Origin: Azoarcus indigens
Lineage (GTDB): Bacteria > Pseudomonadota > Gammaproteobacteria > Burkholderiales > Rhodocyclaceae
Assembly: GCF_004361735.1 (NCBI RefSeq)
Contig: NZ_SNVV01000005.1
Coordinates: 62,001 to 126,000 of the forward strand
Direction of reading: 5' to 3'
DNA: 64,000 nucleotides
Below, piece by piece: positions 8,431-18,973 of this stretch; position 1 is the stretch's first letter, and the number at the start of each line of letters is the position of its first letter. The position numbers and the translations under genes were made by a program. A model generated the notes under the pieces. It saw only the letters and a program-made list of their open reading frames with translations. It did no database searches and was not told the DNA's origin.

Positions 8431-9107
8431 GTGAAGATCCTGATCGTCGAGGACGAACCCAAGACCGGCGACTACCTGAAGCAGGGCCTGTCCGAGGCCG
8501 GCTTCGTCGTGGACCTGCTGCGCGACGGCATAGACGGCCGCCATGCGGCGCTGAGCGAGAGCTGGGACCTGCTGATCCTGGACGTGATGCTGCCCGGCGC
8601 CAGCGGCTGGGACATCCTGCGCGCGGTGCGCGCCGCCGGCCGCGATCTGCCGGTGCTCTTCCTGACCGCCCGCGACCAGGTCGAAGACCGGGTGAAGGGC
8701 CTGGAGCTGGGCGCCGACGACTACCTGGTGAAGCCCTTCGCCTTCGCCGAACTGCTCGCCCGGGTGCGCACCCTGCTGCGCCGGGGCAAGGTCCAGGCCA
8801 CCGACGTGCTGCGCGCCGCCGATCTGGAACTGGACCTGATGCGCCGGCGCGCGGTGCGCGGCGGCCGCAGGGTGGAACTCACCGCCAAGGAGTTCGCCCT
8901 GCTGGAGCTCTTCATGCGGCGCCAGGGCGAGGTGCTGCCGCGCTCGCTGATCGCCTCCCAGGTGTGGGACATGAACTTCGACAGCGACACCAATGTGGTG
9001 GAGGTGGCGGTGCGCCGGCTGCGGGTAAAAATAGACGATGGCTTCGAGCCCAAGCTAATCCGCACCCTGCGCGGCATGGGCTATGTGTTCGAGGCGCCGG
9101 AGGGCGT

Positions 9108-9111
<4 letters not shown>
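8431..9111 (+). CDS. Heavy-metal response regulator (CopR/CusR family)
   Basis: A 226-residue OmpR-type regulator if started at GTG 8431, where the family N-terminus ([19 protein letters not shown]) begins. An ATG at 8389 would add 14 residues and has a G-rich stretch before it, so the start is not settled. Receiver Asp51 is in [10 protein letters not shown] and the switch Lys in YLVKPFAF. The winged helix ends in [13 protein letters not shown]. Sequence and context match CusR/CopR, which respond to periplasmic copper or silver through CusS. It overlaps the kinase start by ATGA. Confidence 0.88.
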
Positions 9112-10558
<1,447 letters not shown>

Positions 10559-10562
<4 letters not shown>

Positions 10563-11002
10563 AAACCGCTTTCCGTTCCCGTGCCCTTGCCGTGCTGCTG
10601 TGCGCCGGCACTGCGCTTCCCGCCCTCGCCGCCGAAACGGTGACCATGTACAAGGACCCCAACTGCGGCTGCTGCGGCAAGTGGGCGGAGCACATGCGCG
10701 CCAACGGCTTCGAGGTGAAGGAAGTGGCGAGCAGCCAGATGGCGGAAATCAAGCAGACCGCCGGCCTGCCCGCCAAGCTGGCTTCATGCCACACTGCAAA
10801 GGTTGGCGGCTACGTGGTCGAAGGCCACGTACCGGCGGCGGATGTGAAGCGCCTGCTGGCGGAGAAGCCGGCGGTGGCGGGCATATCAGCCCCCGGCATG
10901 CCGCAGGGCTCGCCGGGCATGGAAGGTCCGTACCCGGCGGATCGCTACGAGGTGGTGAGCTTCGACCGCGACGGCAGGCAGGCGGTGTTCGCGCGGCACT
11001 AA
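10559..11002 (+). CDS. DUF411 periplasmic metal-binding protein
   Basis: A 147-residue protein with a signal peptide (about 1-24, cleaved at LAA). The mature part starts with the DUF411 hallmark TMYKDPNCGCCGKWAEHM, whose CGCC cysteines sit in a thioredoxin-like fold, and continues with the conserved LASCHTAKVGGYVVEGHVPAADVKRLL. DUF411 proteins are repeatedly linked to copper resistance genes and are thought to bind copper. ATGA overlap with the sensor kinase places it in the same operon. Confidence 0.85.
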
Positions 11003-11056
11003 TTTCCGTCATCGGGGTCCGCCACTGACGCACTCATCGTCGAACAGGAGGCCTTT

Positions 11057-11401
11057 ATGTTTGCGCTCTCTCCCCGCCGCGTGCTGCTGCACACCTGCGC
11101 CGCGGCCCTACTCTCGGCAGCCGCGGTGGCGCCGGCGCTTGCGCAGCAGGACGACACCGTGACCGGCGACCGTGGCGGCGACATGGTGGCCGACCTGGTG
11201 ATCGTGCGCCCGGTGGGCCTGGTCGCCAGCGTGCTCGGCACCGCCGGCTTCGTCATCTCGCTGCCCTTCACCCTGCTCAGCGGCTCGGTGGGGGAAAGCG
11301 CGCATGAGCTGGTCGGCAAGCCCATCGAGTACACCTTTGCCCGCCCGCTGGGCGACTTCGACCACTGCGGACGGGAGCGGAGACCCTGCGGACAACGCTG
11401 A
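11057..11401 (+). CDS. Small exported/membrane protein of unknown function
   Basis: A 114-residue protein with a signal peptide (about 1-30, ending ALAQQ), a central hydrophobic stretch (about 52-75, VGLVASVLGTAGFVISLPF) and a C-terminal FDHCGRERRPCG motif with two Cys. I recognise the pattern as a short conserved protein of Beta- and Gammaproteobacteria, but no function is established to my knowledge. An AGGAGG ribosome site precedes the ATG. It ends 30 bp before a clear hairpin at 11431-11456. Distance from the DUF411 gene is 54 bp, so it may be the last gene of the copper-sensor operon. Confidence 0.65.
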   Translation: MFALSPRRVLLHTCAAALLSAAAVAPALAQQDDTVTGDRGGDMVADLVIVRPVGLVASVLGTAGFVISLPFTLLSGSVGESAHELVGKPIEYTFARPLGDFDHCGRERRPCGQR

Positions 11402-11430
11402 TATCCGCTTCCCGCCCTTCGCACCGCCAG

Positions 11431-11462
11431 GAAATCGCCCCGCCAGGGGCGATTTCCGTTTC
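11431..11462 (+). terminator. Rho-independent terminator
   Basis: Perfect 11-bp stem (GAAATCGCCCC / GGGGCGATTTC) with a GCCA loop, followed by CGTTTCT. The T tract is short. It closes the rightward copper-sensor operon. Confidence 0.75.
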
Positions 11463-11758
11463 TGGAAGCAATTTGTCACCGTGTATACGACTTAAGGCTG
11501 ACTCTCCTGGTCAGGCCGTGATCTATGGCGCGGTCCGCCACCCGGCTTTCCGCGATCATGCGATCGCCTGCAAAGTCTGGCGACGTGGGCACCGGCGCAC
11601 CGGGCCATGCGTCCACCGTCCCGCCCCACGAGGGCGGGCGGCCCCGGGTATGGCCACGACGGCCCAGCGGATGCACCGCGCCAACCTGATCGGATAACGA
11701 TGAACACCATGCCTTCCCGGCCCCGCTGCGGCGGCGGCCGGCCTGCCGGAGTGGCGCG
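11463..11758. other. Intergenic region before the MHYT kinase
   Basis: About 300 bases with no convincing gene apart from a possible 20-codon leader at 11700-11762. No known riboswitch or sigma-54 site is visible. A GTATAC palindrome lies at about 11482 in the only AT-richer part. Confidence 0.4.
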
Positions 11759-11762
11759 ATGA
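11700..11762 (+). CDS. Possible 20-codon leader peptide overlapping kinase start
   Basis: ATGAACACCATGCC opens a 20-codon frame whose stop overlaps the kinase start as ATGA (11759-11762). The kinase has no good ribosome site of its own, so coupling to this leader is a reasonable explanation. The peptide is rich in Gly, Arg and Pro and has no recognisable function. No strong Shine-Dalgarno precedes it either, so this is tentative. Confidence 0.3.
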   Translation: MNTMPSRPRCGGGRPAGVAR

Positions 11763-14700
11763 GCGCGCTCGACACCTTCTTCGTCTTCGAGCCGATCGCC
11801 GCCGACCGCCTGATCGACCCGAGCTACTCGCCATGGCTGGTGCTGCTGTCGCTCGCCATCGCCACCTTCGCCTCTTGGATGGCACTGCAGACGGTGGGGC
11901 TGGCGCGGCGCTCCACCAAGGGCAGCGTGCGGGCCGTCATGCTCGCCACCGGCAGCTTCGCCCTGGGCGGCGGCGTATGGGCGATGCACTTCGTCGGCAT
12001 GCTGGCGGCGGATCTCTGCGTCACCGTGCATTACGACTTTGCTGTCACCCTGCTGTCCGCCCTGCCCAGCATGCTGGCCTCGGCGGTGGCGCTGAACCTG
12101 CTGGTGCGCTCCGAGATCAACCGTGCTCAGCTGCTGTACGGCGGCCTGCTGGTGGGGGCCGGCATCGGGGCCATGCACTACAGCGGCATGGAAGCGATGG
12201 ACATGGTGCCGGTGCTGCGTTACGACCCCTGGTTGTTCCTGCTTTCCATCGCGGTGGCCGTCGTCCTTGCCACCCTGTCGTTGTGGCTCAAGTTCCGCCT
12301 GCGCAGCCTGAGCCGGCGGGTGGGCGACAGATGGGTGGTCATCGCCTCCGCCGTCGTCATGGGCATGGCCATCTCCGGCATGCACTACATGGGCATGGTG
12401 GCGGCGCGCTTCATCGGCGTGCAAGAAGCCAGCGCCACCGTGTCCGGCAACGCCAACTTCCTCGCCATCATCATCGCCATGGGCACCATCCTGCTGACGG
12501 TGAAGGTGCTGGCGGCCAACGCGCTGCTGCGCCACCGCGAGATGCTGGCCGAGGTGGGCGACCGCGAGCTGCGTCTGCGCGCCATCATGGAAACCGCGGT
12601 GGACGCGGTGGTGACCATAGACGCCGCCGGCCTCATCCACGAGTTCAACGCCTCCGCCGAGCGCATCTTCGGCTGGCGGGCGGAGGAGGTCATCGGCCGC
12701 AATGTGAACCTGCTGATGCCGGAGCCTTTCCGCGCGGGCCACGATGGCTACCTCGCTTCCTACCTGCGTACCGGCGAGGCCAAGATCATCGGCAAGGGCC
12801 GCGAGGTGGTCGGCCTGCGCAAGGACGGCAGCACGCTGCCGATGCGGCTGGCCATCGGCCACGCCCGCCTGCCGGGGCAGGATCTGTTCGTCGGTTTCAT
12901 CAGCGACATCACCCAGCGCAAGCAGATGGAGCAGGCGCTGCGGGCGAGTGAGCAGCAGTACCGCTCGCTGATCACCAACATGCCGGGCATTTCCTACCGC
13001 TGCCGCTTCGATCATGACTGGAGCATGGTCTTCATCAGCGATGCGGTGGAGACGCTCACCGGCTATCCGGCCGCCGATTTCGTCGGCGCCGCACGCCAGC
13101 GCAGTTTCAACGAGCTCATCCACCCGGAAGACCGCGAGAAGGTGCGGCAGGAAGTGGATGCCGCGCTGCGCCGCGGCCGCGACTTCGTCATCGAATACCG
13201 GCTGGTGCACCAGGACGGCAGCGTGCGCTGGATGTGGGAGCACGGCAGCGCCGAGAGCACCATCGACGGCAGCGGCTCCGTCTGGCTGGACGGCGTGATC
13301 CTGGACATCAGCGCCCGCCGCGAGATGGAAGAAGCGCTGCGCCACGCCAAGGTGGCGGCGGAGCATGCCGCCGCGGCAAAGTCCGCCTTCCTCGCCAACA
13401 TGAGCCACGAGATCCGCACGCCGATGAACGCCATCATCGGCTTCACCGAAGTGCTGCTCAGTGGCGAGCTGGCGCCGGAGCAACGCCGCCAGCTCGACAT
13501 CGTGCGCGATTCTTCGCGCTCGCTGCTGCGCCTGCTCAACGACATCCTGGACACCGCCAAGCTGGAGCGCGGCGTGGTGGAGCTGGAGATGCTGGACTTC
13601 GACCTGCCCGAACTGCTGGCCCAGCTGGTCGCCAGCCTGGGCGTGCAGGCGCGCGGCAAGGGCCTGGAGCTGGAACTGGTGCTGGACCCGGCCCTCGCCA
13701 CTCATTACCGCGGCGATTCGCTGCGCATCCGCCAGGTGCTCACCAATCTCATCGGCAACGCCCTGAAGTTCACCGAGCGTGGCCATGTCATCGTGAGGGC
13801 GGCGGCCTGCCCTGGCAGCGTGCGTTTCGCCGTCGAGGACAGCGGCATCGGCATCGCGCCGGAGCGCCTGGCGCGCATCTTCGAGCCCTTCACCCAGGCC
13901 GACGCCAGCATGAGCCGCCGCTTCGGCGGCACCGGGCTGGGCACCTCCATCAGCAAGCAGCTGGTGGAGCTGATGGGCGGCCGTATCGAGGTGGAGAGCA
14001 TCCAGGGCAGGGGCAGCGTGTTCAGTTTCACCCTGCCGCTGCAGCCGGGTTCCGATCTGCGGCCTGAGGTGGTGGAAGAGGTGACGCTGCCGCCCTCGCG
14101 CATCCTGGCGGTGGATGACGTGCAGCAGAACCTGGAACTGCTCGCCACCCTGCTGCAGCGCGCCGGGCACGAGGTGGTCACCACCGCCGACGGTGCCGAA
14201 GCGGTGACGATGGCGTGCACCCAGCACTTCGACCTCATCCTGATGGACCTGCACATGCCCGGCACCGACGGGCTGGAAGCCACCCGCCGCATCCGCGAAG
14301 ACGAACGCCGCATGGGTCGGCCGCGTACGCCGGTGATTGCGCTGACCGCCAGCGTGCTGGAGGAGGACCGCCGCGCTGCCTCCAGCGCCGGCATGGACGG
14401 CTTCGCCGCCAAGCCGATAGACCTCGACCAGCTGTACGCGGAGGCCGCCCGCCTGATGGGGCTGGCCACCACCGTGCGCCGCACCCTGGTACCGGCTGCG
14501 CGGCAGGAGAGCGCCCTGGATGTGGAGCGTGCGCTGCGGCTGTGGGGCGACATTGCCTCCTATCGCACCGCGCTGCAGCGTTTCGTCGCCGACAACGCCA
14601 TGTTGCCCGCGCAGCTGCAACAGCACCTGGACCTGCAGCAGGCCGAGGCGGCCGGCCAGCTGGCCCATCGCGCCCGCGGCGTGGCCGCCAACCTGGGGGC

Positions 14701-15106
14701 GGACGCCGTCGCCCGCCTGCTCGGTGACGTCGAGCGCGCGCTGCGACTGAAGGAAAACGCCCCCTTCGGCACCTGGCTCGCCGAGCTGGAGCGCCTGCTG
14801 CGCCAGCTCGGCCGCGAGGTGGTGGAACTGGAGGAAGACAGGCCGGCCGCGGCCCCTGCGGGCGAGGCGCCTGACGTGGCCGGACTGATGCCGCTGCTCA
14901 AGCGCCTGCGCGACGAACTGAAGCGCGGCGCGCTGGACGATGGTCTGGTCCGCCGCATCCGCGAAGGCATAGGCGGACACGCCTGGGCGAGCGACTACGC
15001 GGTGGTGGAATACGACATGAGCGATTTCGATTTCGATCGCGCCGCAGAAGGGCTGGAGAGGATGTTGCAGCAGATGGGTGAAGCCGCCGGGAGCAGGGCG
15101 TCATGA
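11759..15106 (+). CDS. MHYT-PAS hybrid sensor histidine kinase with receiver and HPt
   Basis: A 1115-residue hybrid kinase. The N-terminal 225 residues are an integral-membrane MHYT domain with three signature repeats (MHFVGM, MHYSGM, MHYMGM), proposed in the family to bind copper and sense O2, CO or NO. Then come two PAS domains (about 275-390 and 400-520), HisKA (NMSHEIRTPMN, His550), HATPase (GTGLGTSIS), a receiver (Asp830 in LILMDLHMPG) and a C-terminal HPt domain (His970 in LAHRARGVAANLGA). This allows a full internal phosphorelay. It overlaps the HD-GYP regulator at 15103 by ATGA, so that protein is its likely output. Confidence 0.9.
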   Translation: MSALDTFFVFEPIAADRLIDPSYSPWLVLLSLAIATFASWMALQTVGLARRSTKGSVRAVMLATGSFALGGGVWAMHFVGMLAADLCVTVHYDFAVTLLSALPSMLASAVALNLLVRSEINRAQLLYGGLLVGAGIGAMHYSGMEAMDMVPVLRYDPWLFLLSIAVAVVLATLSLWLKFRLRSLSRRVGDRWVVIASAVVMGMAISGMHYMGMVAARFIGVQEASATVSGNANFLAIIIAMGTILLTVKVLAANALLRHREMLAEVGDRELRLRAIMETAVDAVVTIDAAGLIHEFNASAERIFGWRAEEVIGRNVNLLMPEPFRAGHDGYLASYLRTGEAKIIGKGREVVGLRKDGSTLPMRLAIGHARLPGQDLFVGFISDITQRKQMEQALRASEQQYRSLITNMPGISYRCRFDHDWSMVFISDAVETLTGYPAADFVGAARQRSFNELIHPEDREKVRQEVDAALRRGRDFVIEYRLVHQDGSVRWMWEHGSAESTIDGSGSVWLDGVILDISARREMEEALRHAKVAAEHAAAAKSAFLANMSHEIRTPMNAIIGFTEVLLSGELAPEQRRQLDIVRDSSRSLLRLLNDILDTAKLERGVVELEMLDFDLPELLAQLVASLGVQARGKGLELELVLDPALATHYRGDSLRIRQVLTNLIGNALKFTERGHVIVRAAACPGSVRFAVEDSGIGIAPERLARIFEPFTQADASMSRRFGGTGLGTSISKQLVELMGGRIEVESIQGRGSVFSFTLPLQPGSDLRPEVVEEVTLPPSRILAVDDVQQNLELLATLLQRAGHEVVTTADGAEAVTMACTQHFDLILMDLHMPGTDGLEATRRIREDERRMGRPRTPVIALTASVLEEDRRAASSAGMDGFAAKPIDLDQLYAEAARLMGLATTVRRTLVPAARQESALDVERALRLWGDIASYRTALQRFVADNAMLPAQLQQHLDLQQAEAAGQLAHRARGVAANLGADAVARLLGDVERALRLKENAPFGTWLAELERLLRQLGREVVELEEDRPAAAPAGEAPDVAGLMPLLKRLRDELKRGALDDGLVRRIREGIGGHAWASDYAVVEYDMSDFDFDRAAEGLERMLQQMGEAAGSRAS

Positions 15107-16113
15107 CGACTTCTTTTGAAACCCGGGACGAACGGCCGGTGCTGCTGTGCGTGGACGACGAGCCCGCCAACCTCCAGGTTCTGCGCCAGGTGCTGCAGCA
15201 GGATTACCGCCTGCTGTTCGCCCGCGATGGCGCCCGCGCGCTGGAGCTGGTGGCCGCCGAGCGGCCGGCGCTGATCCTGCTCGACGTGATGATGCCGGGC
15301 ATGACCGGCTACCAGGTCTGCAGCGCCCTCAAGGCGGATGCCGCCCTGGCCGCCATCCCGGTCATCTTCGTCACCGCCCTCAGCGAGATGGACGACGAGG
15401 CGCGCGGCTTCGAGGTCGGCGCGGTGGACTACATCGTCAAGCCGCTGCGGCCGGCCATCGTCCGCGCCCGGGTGCGCACCCACCTCTCGCTGGTGCGGGT
15501 GGAGGAGCTGCGCGAAACCCGCCTGCAGATCATCCAGCGCCTCGGCCTCGCCGCCGAGTACAAGGACAACGAGACCGGCCTCCACGTCATCCGCATGAGC
15601 CACTACAGCCGGCTGCTGGCGCTGGCCTGCGGCTGGTCGGAGGCGCGCGCCGACGATCTTTTCCATGCCGCGCCCATGCACGACATCGGCAAGATCGGCG
15701 TGCCCGACAACATCCTGCGCAAGAACGGCGCGCTGACGCCGGAGGAGTGGGACGTGATGCGCAGCCATGTGGACATCGGCGCCCGCATCATCGGCGAGCA
15801 TGATGGCGGCCTGCTCGCCATGGCCGCCGTCATCGCCGGCTCCCACCACGAGAAGTGGGACGGCAGCGGCTACCCGCAAGGCCTGGCCGGCGAGGCCATC
15901 CCCATCGAAGGCCGCATCGTCGCGGTCGCCGACGTGTTCGACGCCCTCACCAGCGTCCGCCCCTACAAACCGGCCTGGACGGTGGAGGATGCCTGCGCGC
16001 TGCTGCGCGACCAGCGTGGCCGCCACTTCGATCCCGCCCTGGTGGACCGCTTCCTCGGCTGCCTGCCGGCGGTGCTGGAGGTCAAGGCCCGCTGGGCCGA
16101 AACGGAGGCCTGA
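15103..16113 (+). CDS. Response regulator with HD-GYP c-di-GMP phosphodiesterase domain
   Basis: A 336-residue two-domain protein. The receiver (1-125) has DDE (18-20), phospho-acceptor Asp61 in LILLDVMMPG and VKPLRP. The HD-GYP domain (about 143-336) keeps HDIGK (193-197), the paired His of SHHEKWDGSGYP (248-249) and the GYP triplet (256-258), so it should be an active phosphodiesterase that degrades cyclic-di-GMP. Coupling to the hybrid kinase predicts that its signal lowers cyclic-di-GMP and so shifts the motile/sessile balance. Confidence 0.92.
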   Translation: MTTSFETRDERPVLLCVDDEPANLQVLRQVLQQDYRLLFARDGARALELVAAERPALILLDVMMPGMTGYQVCSALKADAALAAIPVIFVTALSEMDDEARGFEVGAVDYIVKPLRPAIVRARVRTHLSLVRVEELRETRLQIIQRLGLAAEYKDNETGLHVIRMSHYSRLLALACGWSEARADDLFHAAPMHDIGKIGVPDNILRKNGALTPEEWDVMRSHVDIGARIIGEHDGGLLAMAAVIAGSHHEKWDGSGYPQGLAGEAIPIEGRIVAVADVFDALTSVRPYKPAWTVEDACALLRDQRGRHFDPALVDRFLGCLPAVLEVKARWAETEA

Positions 16114-16277
16114 GGTCCGCTCCGCCGCGCTGCAGCGGCCGTCGTGTGCGTTTGTCATGCGGGGCAGGCGGATGCACTTCGCCGCGGTTTGCAGGTGGGC
16201 ATGGCGGGGCCTAAAGTCAGACGTAAGGCCGCCGCCATCCGCTGGCGGCCAGTCTCTAGAGGCGAGGAAGCGAAGCT

Positions 16278-17267
16278 ATGTCCGCCATGGCCGGGTTGCG
16301 CGTTTTCCACTTGCCGCGGCTGGCGCTCGGCACCGCCCTGCTGCTGTTCTGCATGGCTGCTGCCGCCGAGGTGCGCGTGGCGGAGTCGGCGACGGCCGCC
16401 TCCCCGTGTGGCGCCGGCTCTTCCGCCTGCCTCACCCAATCCGCCCACACAGCCGCCAGCGCGGCCAGCGGGCTGACGCCGGCGGACGCTCCCGCCGCCG
16501 CCGTATGGCGCGGCACGCCGCTGGCCGGCCTCGCTCCCCTTCAACCGATGATGGCGCTCGATGAGGCCGCGCCCAGCCTGGGTGGCAGCATGCTGCCATC
16601 CGGCTGGCTGGCTGAAGGTGTGGCTTCACCGCTGCCGGTGTTGCTGCCCTTGGCGCTGCTGGGTGTGCTGGCGATTGTCGCGGCGCTGGGCTACGCCGGT
16701 TGGCGCCGGCGCCGCCAGGCCGGCAACCTGCCGCCGCTGCCGCTGCCGGCCCAAGGCCTGGTCGCGGCGATAGGGCGGTCGGTTGAGATGGCTGACCGCC
16801 AGGAGCAGACCCTGGAGACGCGCCGCGCAGAGATCGCCGGCGCGGCGGCGGAGCTACGGGAGCTCGCGGCGCAGACCCGGCTGATGGCCTTGAATGCCCG
16901 CACCGAAGCCGCCTGTGCCGGCCCCGGCGGCCTGCCGATGGCACGGGCGGCGGAGCGGGTGGACCGGTTGGCCTGCCAGGTGGCCCGCACCGCGGATGAA
17001 ATCGGCCAGGCCATCGCGGTGCTGGATGGTGAGGGCGGAGAGCCGCCGGAGACGCCGGGCAAGGCCAGGGCCAGCGAAGGCTGGCCGGCCGGAATCGCGC
17101 TGGCGCGGGTGCACGAAGCTGCGCTGGCAACCCGTGAGCAGGGCGGCGGCAGCGAGGTGGCGGCGCGCAAGCTGGAGAGCGTCGCCCACGTCATTGAGCA
17201 GGTCGGCGCCTCCCTGCGCCAGACCGCCGCGGTGCTGGATGAAACGATAGGACAGGCGCGGCATTGA
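16278..17267 (+). CDS. Membrane protein with degenerate chemoreceptor-like domain
   Basis: A 329-residue protein. A signal-like hydrophobic N-terminus (about 10-30) is followed by a low-complexity Ala-rich periplasmic part, a transmembrane helix (about 113-136, LPVLLPLALLGVLAIVAALGYAGW) and a cytoplasmic helical region. ELAAQTRLMALNARTEAA (about 196-213) matches the conserved hairpin tip of methyl-accepting chemotaxis proteins (QTNLLALNA-IEAARAG). The helices around it are far too short for a full signalling domain (about 120 residues instead of about 250) and there is no HAMP. It may be a decayed receptor or a specialised adaptor. It follows the HD-GYP gene by 164 bp. Confidence 0.6.
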   Translation: MSAMAGLRVFHLPRLALGTALLLFCMAAAAEVRVAESATAASPCGAGSSACLTQSAHTAASAASGLTPADAPAAAVWRGTPLAGLAPLQPMMALDEAAPSLGGSMLPSGWLAEGVASPLPVLLPLALLGVLAIVAALGYAGWRRRRQAGNLPPLPLPAQGLVAAIGRSVEMADRQEQTLETRRAEIAGAAAELRELAAQTRLMALNARTEAACAGPGGLPMARAAERVDRLACQVARTADEIGQAIAVLDGEGGEPPETPGKARASEGWPAGIALARVHEAALATREQGGGSEVAARKLESVAHVIEQVGASLRQTAAVLDETIGQARH

Positions 17268-17514
17268 CTGGGGCCGGGGGCGCATAGCGGGCTCCGGTAT
17301 CCAGCCCAAGCGCCCATGCTCTGACGGGCGCCCCTCTTTCCAGCCACACTCTCCAGCCCGGCTGTGCGCCGACCCTGCGGCCTGCCGCGTCGCCAGGGCG
17401 CTCAGGCGGGCCGGGCTTCGCTTTTCCACCAGGCCCCGCGCAGGGAGTAAGGGTATTGCTGCGGATGCGGGCTGTAAGGCTGGCTGGGAGCGCCGCCTGC
17501 CCAGCCGATCCGGC

Positions 17515-18369
17515 TCACCCGGCGGCGACGGTATCCGTCTGCCGCTTCAGCAGCGCGGCCAGCCAGCGCTTGGCGTCCCGCTGGGTGCGCTCCTCGGTGA
17601 GGCGCTGGCACAGCGAATCGGCCACCTCCTCGAAGCTCAGCATGCGCTCCGGGCTGATGGCATCGCAGCGCACCAGGTGGAAGCCCAGCTCGGATTCCAC
17701 CGGCGCCGACAGCTCCCCCGGCCGCAGTGCGAACAAGGCCTCGTCCAGCTCCGGGTAGAGATGGCCGCGCGGCACCTCGCCCAGCAGACCGCCGTTGAGC
17801 GCGGTGGGGCATTCGGAGTGCTTGGCCGCCTGCTCTTCGAAGCGCTCCGGCTTGTTGCCCAGGCGGCGGGCGATCTCCTTGATGCGGTGCTGCACCCGCT
17901 CGCGGGTGTTGTCGGTGTAGTCCTCGTTCACCGTGATCAGGATGTGGCGGGCGGTGCGGCGCTCCGGGCTGTGGAAGCGCTCGCGGTGGTTGAGGTAGAA
18001 GATCTCCGCCTCGGTGCGGCCGACCTCGCCGGCGCGCGAGCCCACGCGGGACAGCACCGCCTCCACCAGCAGGTCGCGCTGCAGCGCGGCGCTCAGGGCG
18101 GTCTCGTTCAGGCCGACCGCGTCCATCGCGGCGTTGAAGGCCTCCACCTCCGGGAAGCTGCCGCGGATCTCCTCCAGCGAGCTGGTGACCGCGTCGGGCG
18201 CCAGGCACACGCCCTGGGCTTCATCGCTGGCGAGGACAACGGCCTCGATCTGCACGTAGCGCCGGGCAACGGATTGCACCCGTTCCCGGTCGGCGCCTTC
18301 CAGCGAGCTGGCGTCGCGGCCGAACAGGGCGAGGGCGGCTTTCAGTTCGTAGTAGGCGGTGTTGCTCAT
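17515..18369 (-). CDS. nifM: NifM, peptidyl-prolyl isomerase for nitrogenase Fe protein
   Basis: A 284-residue protein with an N-terminal helical part (SNTAYYELKAALALFGRDASSL, typical of NifM) and a parvulin-type PPIase domain (about 135-250) containing RTARHILITVNEDY, GGLLGEVPRGHLYPELDEALFAL and ELGFHLVRCD. NifM is needed for maturation and stability of the Fe protein NifH. It is the last gene of the operon iscA-nifU-nifS-nifV-cysE-orf-nifW-nifZ-nifM, the same order as in Azotobacter vinelandii. Gap to nifZ is 63 bp. nifH itself is not in the window. Confidence 0.92.
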   Translation of the reverse strand: MSNTAYYELKAALALFGRDASSLEGADRERVQSVARRYVQIEAVVLASDEAQGVCLAPDAVTSSLEEIRGSFPEVEAFNAAMDAVGLNETALSAALQRDLLVEAVLSRVGSRAGEVGRTEAEIFYLNHRERFHSPERRTARHILITVNEDYTDNTRERVQHRIKEIARRLGNKPERFEEQAAKHSECPTALNGGLLGEVPRGHLYPELDEALFALRPGELSAPVESELGFHLVRCDAISPERMLSFEEVADSLCQRLTEERTQRDAKRWLAALLKRQTDTVAAG

Positions 18370-18432
18370 GACCTCATGCTCCCGGAACTTGCCGTACTGC
18401 CGCCGTACAGGCGGCGGGGTGAAGAAGGGTGT

Positions 18433-18939
18433 TCATGCGCTTTCCTCTTCGTCGGCGTCCGCGTCGTCCTGGGCCGAGAGCTGGCGCTTGCGCACCGGCG
18501 GCGCCGGCAGGGGTTCCAGCGAGGCTTCGGGAATACAGAGGAAGCGGTTGGGGAAGGAGACGTGGTAATGCACGCCGCCGGGCATGTCGCGCAGCACGCG
18601 GATGACCTCGCCCACCGTGCCCTTGGGCACGACCACCTCGCCATCCACCGCGAAGCTGCGGCCGGCGAGCACTTTCTCGCGCGACTCGTAGCGGCTGGGG
18701 TTCCACGCCTCGTCGGCGCCGATCAGCTCTTCCTGGCGGCAGCCGACGATGCGGTCGATCTCGAGGAAATGCACGGTGTAGATGATCTGGTCCTGCAGGA
18801 AGGTGCCGATCTCGATCACCGTGCCTATGCTGCCGCGGCGCACCAGCAACTCGCCCACGTCCATGCCGGGGAAGGTGCCGTCGTCGCGCACATTGCGGGT
18901 GACGCGGACGCGGTCGCCGTAGTCGAACTCGGGGCGCAT
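18433..18939 (-). CDS. nifZ: NifZ, nitrogenase MoFe P-cluster maturation protein
   Basis: A 168-residue protein. The conserved NifZ start PEFDYGDRVRVTRNVRDDGTF and a second SH3-like part (VPKGTVGEVIRVLRDMPGG, YHVSFPNRFLCIPEASLEP) are present. The C-terminus is an acidic tail (AQDDADADEEESA). NifZ acts in forming the second P-cluster of the MoFe protein. It lies 34 bp after nifW and 63 bp before nifM. Confidence 0.92.
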   Translation of the reverse strand: MRPEFDYGDRVRVTRNVRDDGTFPGMDVGELLVRRGSIGTVIEIGTFLQDQIIYTVHFLEIDRIVGCRQEELIGADEAWNPSRYESREKVLAGRSFAVDGEVVVPKGTVGEVIRVLRDMPGGVHYHVSFPNRFLCIPEASLEPLPAPPVRKRQLSAQDDADADEEESA

Positions 18940-18973
18940 GGTCGGCCGGGCTCCTGTGTGTGCCTTGCGGGGA

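Noticed and set aside
11492-14980. A 1162-codon open frame opposite the hybrid kinase.
   Set aside because: It is His/Gln/Ala/Gly-rich without domains, typical of antisense frames in GC-rich DNA, and the plus-strand protein has clear domains throughout.
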